From Leptolyngbya sp. Heron Island J (lineage in GTDB: Bacteria; Cyanobacteriota; Cyanobacteriia; Phormidesmidales; Phormidesmidaceae), in assembly GCF_000482245.1 (NCBI RefSeq), contig NZ_AWNH01000112.1:124001-188000 (forward strand): a DNA stretch of 64,000 bases, read 5' to 3'. The notes beneath the pieces were generated by a model. The model did no database searches. It was given only the letters and a program-made list of their open reading frames with translations, and had not been told where the DNA came from. Both the position numbers and the translations under genes were made by a program. Every line of letters starts with the position of its first letter. Position 1 is the first letter of the stretch. This document shows, one piece after another, positions 63,497-64,000 of the stretch.

Positions 63497-64000
63497 TTAG
63501 TAATTGGCTGGTGGCTGAGGGGGGGTGCCGGGATAAGGCTCAGCATCACCGTCCGCCGGAGGAGTAGGACGAAAATCTGTGTAGCTGCCTTCATTTTTGG
63601 GCTCTGATGGCCGGGGGCGAACATTAAGGGGGGGCCTTTCATTGCGAGTTGCGCTATCTCTAGGCGGCTGTGGCAGGCCTCCCAAACTATGACCTGCACC
63701 ATTACCAGTGGGTGCTGGTGTATCTAAAGGTGGTCTTGGCGGCGGGGATTGAGGCGGGCGCTGTGGACGATTAGGTGATGCAGAGGAGTTGCTGCCGTAT
63801 TGAGAACCAGCCGGATAAGGGCTATCGGGGCGATTGCCTGGACGTGGTTCTGAACGCCCTCGCTCATTGGGATAACGGTCAAACTGTTCATCGCGCCCAG
63901 ACTGACCTGGCTGCAAACGTGCAGGTGGGCGACGATCCTCATAGGGAGCAGGGGGACGGGGTTCTAGAGGGCGCGGTTCATAGCGCTCTCCGTAACTATC
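63497..64000 (-). CDS. C-terminal part of a proline-rich protein (runs off window)
   Basis: Reading in from the right edge, 167 codons stay open to a stop at 63497-63499. The protein is rich in Pro, Arg, Gly, Asn and Ser, with repeated PRPP, RPPQSPPPRPP and PPADGD patterns, and no hydrophobic segment. Its composition fits a disordered linker or wall-associated C-terminus of a larger protein, possibly a cell-division or envelope factor. The N-terminal part lies outside the window, so no function is assigned. Confidence 0.6.
   Translation of the reverse strand, partial: DSYGERYEPRPLEPRPPAPYEDRRPPARLQPGQSGRDEQFDRYPNERGRSEPRPGNRPDSPYPAGSQYGSNSSASPNRPQRPPQSPPPRPPLDTPAPTGNGAGHSLGGLPQPPRDSATRNERPPLNVRPRPSEPKNEGSYTDFRPTPPADGDAEPYPGTPPQPPANY

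Overview
The window comes from a cyanobacterial chromosome. The evidence is the dense scatter of HIP1 octamers (GCGATCGC, more than 20 copies), the cyanobacterial nitrate assimilation set (narB, nrtP, nirA fused to a ferredoxin, ntcB) with NtcA boxes, a sigma-like/DUF1822 gene pair, and families largely confined to cyanobacteria. The NirA-ferredoxin fusion and the NrtP-type permease suggest a non-heterocystous filamentous (Leptolyngbya/Plectonema-like) lineage, but the species cannot be fixed from this sequence alone. No rRNA, tRNA, CRISPR array or intact insertion sequence was seen.

Layout. 0-9 kb: 5' part of a gamma-glutamyltransferase gene, an OmpR-type response regulator, malQ, a NUDIX hydrolase, a sigma-like/DUF1822 pair with overlapping stop and start, and the methionine genes metX and metY separated by a structured spacer. 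9-17 kb: a MASE1-PAS adenylate cyclase, a small zinc-finger membrane protein, a decayed GH9 cellulase, isoaspartyl peptidase, an orphan HTH protein and an orphan ATP-grasp protein. 17-23 kb: a co-directional cluster of a catalytically dead caspase homologue, an ATP/ADP-carrier-like protein fused to HEAT repeats, a cyclic-nucleotide-binding protein and a VTT membrane protein. 23-31 kb: ilvH, an LpxB-related glycosyltransferase and a four-gene amino-acid ABC importer (natF-natG-natH-bgtA type) with a terminator hairpin after the binding-protein gene.

31-36.4 kb is an accessory island: a large nuclease-like/STAND NTPase/helical-repeat protein of the antiviral (Avs-like) architecture, interrupted by one in-frame TAG, next to a VapBC-type toxin-antitoxin pair whose toxin is frameshifted. 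I found no HIP1 site from about 27.75 to 37.5 kb. This is the best candidate for an undescribed system, although this copy looks damaged.

37-49 kb is the nitrate locus: narB, nrtP, two tiny membrane-protein genes, nirA, then divergently a HEAT-repeat gene in the position of nirB, ntcB and a TrpD-like gene. nirA and ntcB have GTA-N8-TAC NtcA boxes exactly 22 nt before a TAN3T -10 box; nrtP has the same layout with one mismatch. Two TGCA-N5-TGCA motifs resemble NtcB sites. Nitrate uptake (NrtP), reduction to nitrite (NarB) and reduction to ammonium (NirA) are thus under joint NtcA and probably NtcB control.

49-64 kb is mostly housekeeping: a membrane-anchored GH104 muramidase, YgfZ, an ABC ATPase, a sulfotransferase, a DUF697 GTPase, a DUF937 protein, a PsiE protein, an LsrG-like monooxygenase with an iron alcohol dehydrogenase, secA, a GNAT acetyltransferase and the C-terminus of a proline-rich protein.
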